Source of the DNA: Massilia sp. METH4
GTDB taxonomy: Bacteria; Pseudomonadota; Gammaproteobacteria; Burkholderiales; Burkholderiaceae_D
Assembly: GCF_037094685.1 (NCBI RefSeq)
Contig: NZ_CP146614.1
Location: 1,674,001 to 1,738,000, forward strand
Direction: 5' to 3'
Length of the DNA: 64,000 nucleotides
Under the pieces are notes generated by a model. It was given only the letters and a program-made list of their open reading frames with translations, made no database searches and was not told the origin of the DNA. This document shows, piece after piece, positions 62,438-64,000 of this stretch. The position numbers were made by a program, and so were the translations under genes. Within the stretch, counting starts at the first letter, position 1; every line of letters begins with the position of its first letter.

Positions 62438-62734
62438 ATGCCCCGTAAAACCCCGATCTTTCCAGGCCCCCGCACCGCCCGTGGCGCCGTGCTCGCCGTG
62501 CTGCTGTCCAACACCGACCAGGCCGGCGCCGAACCGCTGCGTGGCCGGGTCACCCTCGCCGCCATCGTGCGCGCCCTGAAGCGCAAATACCACTGGCCGA
62601 TCGAAACGACGAGCTTCCCTTCCAACGCCGCCGACGGCCGCGCCACCTGGGCCACCGTGTACAGCCTGCCGCCGGATGTCATCGATGCGGCACTGGACGA
62701 GAAGGGACGCGATTGGCTGAAGGCGGCATCGTAG
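62438..62734 (+). CDS. Unknown small basic protein, 98 aa
   Basis: MPRKTPIFPGPRTARGAVLAVLLSNTDQ, then VTLAAIVRALKRKYHWPIETTSFPSNAADGR, and a C-terminal VIDAALDEKGRDWLKAA helix. The helix-strand pattern is that of a small winged-helix-like domain; no family recognised. Divergent from the XRE-cupin gene. Confidence 0.6.
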   Translation: MPRKTPIFPGPRTARGAVLAVLLSNTDQAGAEPLRGRVTLAAIVRALKRKYHWPIETTSFPSNAADGRATWATVYSLPPDVIDAALDEKGRDWLKAAS

Positions 62735-62745
62735 GGGGATCAAGG

Positions 62746-62898
62746 ACAGAATGCCTCGCGCATCTGCGAGCTGCCGGATTCATCGCCGCCGACTATCTGC
62801 GCGACGGCCGGCTGGTGGCCAGCCTTCCCGGATGGGCGATGGGCGGACTGTATTTCGTCACGCCGTCGGCGCGCGCCCGGCCAGCCAGGGTAGAGGTG
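62746..62898 (+). pseudogene. LysR effector-domain remnant
   Basis: In-frame text AAGFIAADYLRDGRLVASLPGW...YFVTPSARARPARVEVL matches the end of LysR substrate domains (AG-G-A-LPDYL---L--GRLV--LP-W------Y-VYPS-R--PARV). Only this last third remains and no start or HTH lies upstream, so it is a fossil. The rest of the 62735-63038 gap holds the promoter region of the next gene. Confidence 0.55.
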
Positions 62899-63038
62899 CT
62901 GGCGCCTTTGCCGGGCATCTCTTACGGCCGGCGTGGCGTGCATGATGTGCACTTTGTGATGACTTGTTACCGCGCTTGTCATTACAATAAGTCCATGACA
63001 GGATAGCGCCCGACCGGCATTCACTACATGGAGGAACG

Positions 63039-63728
63039 ATGAACCCGCAGCGCTTCGCCTTTGCAGCAGCAATCCTGTGCACCGCTTTCGCGCACGCCCA
63101 GGTCGTGGAGCAGCCATCGCAGGAAGCGCAGGCATCGAAGCTGTACTCGACGCCGAAGCGCTCCACCATGCAGGAATCGTTCGACAAGGCGTTCCAGCCG
63201 TATCCCCGCACGTTCGGCGGCAACGAGGCCGCCCACCCCAACGACAAACTGTTCAAGGGGCTGTTCAAGCGCGATCCCAAGCTGGTGGGCGGCTGGCAGC
63301 TGACACCGAACCTGGCGATCGAGGGAGGCTATATGCGCCTGCTGAACCGGGGCTTCCACCGCATCGACGCCTTCGAATCCGAAGAAGCGGCGAAGGCACT
63401 GGACTTCAACAACTTCAGCAGCTACTTTGCCGTCAATTACACGCTGCCGCTGACCGACAAGTGGCTTGCTTACGGCAAGGTGGGAGTCGCGCACAGCGTG
63501 ATGACGCCCAACCGCAATGCCGTGGCCCTGCAGACCGAGTTCGGTGAAGAAAAGCCGGCGCCGAAGAAGGAGGTCGACACGGGTGCCTTCCTCGGCGTGG
63601 GTGCGCAATACAAGGTCACCGACAAGGCCACGCTCGACGTTCAGCACAATACCGTTGGGCAATCGGGTAACTGGGGCAGCCTGGTCAACTCCGGCGGACT
63701 CAAGGCAAACCTGAAAGTGAAGTTCTGA
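63039..63728 (+). CDS. Outer-membrane beta-barrel protein (OmpA/OmpW-like)
   Basis: 229 residues: signal peptide (QRFAFAAAILCTAFAHA), then alternating amphipathic strands (NLAIEGGYMRLLNRGFHR, FAVNYTLPLTDKWLAYGKVGVAHS, FLGVGAQYKVTDKATLDVQHN) and a terminal KVKF with the C-terminal phenylalanine for BAM insertion. Eight-stranded barrel by size. GGAGGA start. Its end overlaps the convergent esterase by 29 bp. Confidence 0.8.
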   Translation: MNPQRFAFAAAILCTAFAHAQVVEQPSQEAQASKLYSTPKRSTMQESFDKAFQPYPRTFGGNEAAHPNDKLFKGLFKRDPKLVGGWQLTPNLAIEGGYMRLLNRGFHRIDAFESEEAAKALDFNNFSSYFAVNYTLPLTDKWLAYGKVGVAHSVMTPNRNAVALQTEFGEEKPAPKKEVDTGAFLGVGAQYKVTDKATLDVQHNTVGQSGNWGSLVNSGGLKANLKVKF

Positions 63729-64000
63729 CGGCCGCCTGGCGGCGGTGTTTCGCAAAGAACTGCCAGATCACTTCATTCGCATCGATATCGCGCGTGGTCT
63801 TCCCGATCGGCAGCCCGACATTGAACGGATCGGCGCCGGGCCAGGTATGGCCGCCTTCGCGGATCGTGGCCAGCGCCACGCTTTGCTGCCCGTTGCCCGC
63901 TTCCACCCAGCTCACGTCGGTGCCGTCGCCCGTGTCGGTATCGATGGCGCGGCGGCTGGCCGCGGCGTCGATCCCGTTGGTTTTCACCCAGTAGTCATAG
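63700..64000 (-). CDS. PHB-depolymerase/LpqC-like esterase, C-terminal part
   Basis: The gene enters from the right edge. The visible ~100 residues include YDYWVKTNGID, VALATIREGGHTWPGADPF with the catalytic histidine, and DANEVIWQFFAKHRR, the standard end of secreted polyhydroxybutyrate-depolymerase/feruloyl-esterase-like alpha/beta hydrolases. The catalytic serine and signal peptide are outside the window. Confidence 0.85.
   Translation of the reverse strand, partial: YDYWVKTNGIDAAASRRAIDTDTGDGTDVSWVEAGNGQQSVALATIREGGHTWPGADPFNVGLPIGKTTRDIDANEVIWQFFAKHRRQAAVRTSLSGLP

Noticed and set aside
62713..63006. 97-codon frame from a TTG
   Set aside because: Starts inside the upstream gene and lacks a ribosome site; treated as a LysR remnant instead of an active gene.

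Overview
The window is GC-rich (except one island) and gene-dense. It looks like a chromosomal segment of a betaproteobacterium of the Oxalobacteraceae, something like Massilia, Pseudoduganella or Duganella. This is inferred from the lipA-lipB-DUF493 cluster, the ccoNOQP/ccoGH/ccoIS order next to an Fnr with four cysteines, a TonB receptor-halogenase-SapC locus, and scattered short palindromes such as GGGGACTGTCCCC. No rRNA, tRNA, CRISPR array or origin was seen.

Layout. 0-8.5 kb: a partial XRE regulator, a lone M17 peptidase N-domain, and an Old Yellow Enzyme reductase divergent from its LysR regulator. An FAD monooxygenase whose upstream region carries the same CTTTGC-N7-GCAAAG box follows, then a periplasmic molybdenum hydroxylase operon (triheme cytochrome c, 2Fe-2S subunit, Tat-exported Mo subunit). 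8.5-15.4 kb: the leftward DUF493-lipB-lipA operon, a large FecR/DUF6600 protein, a LysE exporter and two membrane proteins. 15.4-22.6 kb: an AT-richer accessory island, almost all leftward, of small unknown and immunity-like genes. It includes two genes broken by single frameshifts, a nested-palindrome MITE, a zinc-ribbon remnant beside it, and at the upstream end a three-gene operon led by a glycine-zipper protein with an ADP-ribosyltransferase-like C-terminus. This is the best candidate for an undescribed effector/immunity module.

22.8-38.9 kb: a low-oxygen respiration block. An aerotaxis receptor, hemN, a SafE-like protein, ccoI and ccoS form one operon behind an FNR box. ccoNOQPGH form the next behind two FNR boxes. 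fnr itself faces them across a bidirectional terminator, and a hybrid histidine kinase diverges from fnr. The genes together make, metallate, haem-load and regulate a cbb3 oxidase and sense oxygen.

39-50 kb: metabolic and regulatory genes, namely an SDR-DoxX fusion, an isochorismatase-like hydrolase with upstream direct repeats, AHSA1/SRPBCC proteins, three LysR or ArsR switches with visible operators, MFS and EamA transporters, and an SDR with a lipoprotein signal. 50.3-58.3 kb: a leftward locus of TonB-dependent receptor, halogenase, SapC, cupin/JmjC-like protein and a second halogenase. It lies behind a good sigma70 promoter and a perfect LacI-type operator, which suggests uptake and modification of a sugar-linked or aromatic substrate. 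58.8-64 kb: a persulfide dioxygenase-rhodanese fusion coupled to a streptothricin-acetyltransferase-like GNAT, a repeat-tailed secreted protein, an XRE-cupin regulator, a LysR remnant, an outer-membrane barrel protein and the end of a PHB-depolymerase-like esterase.
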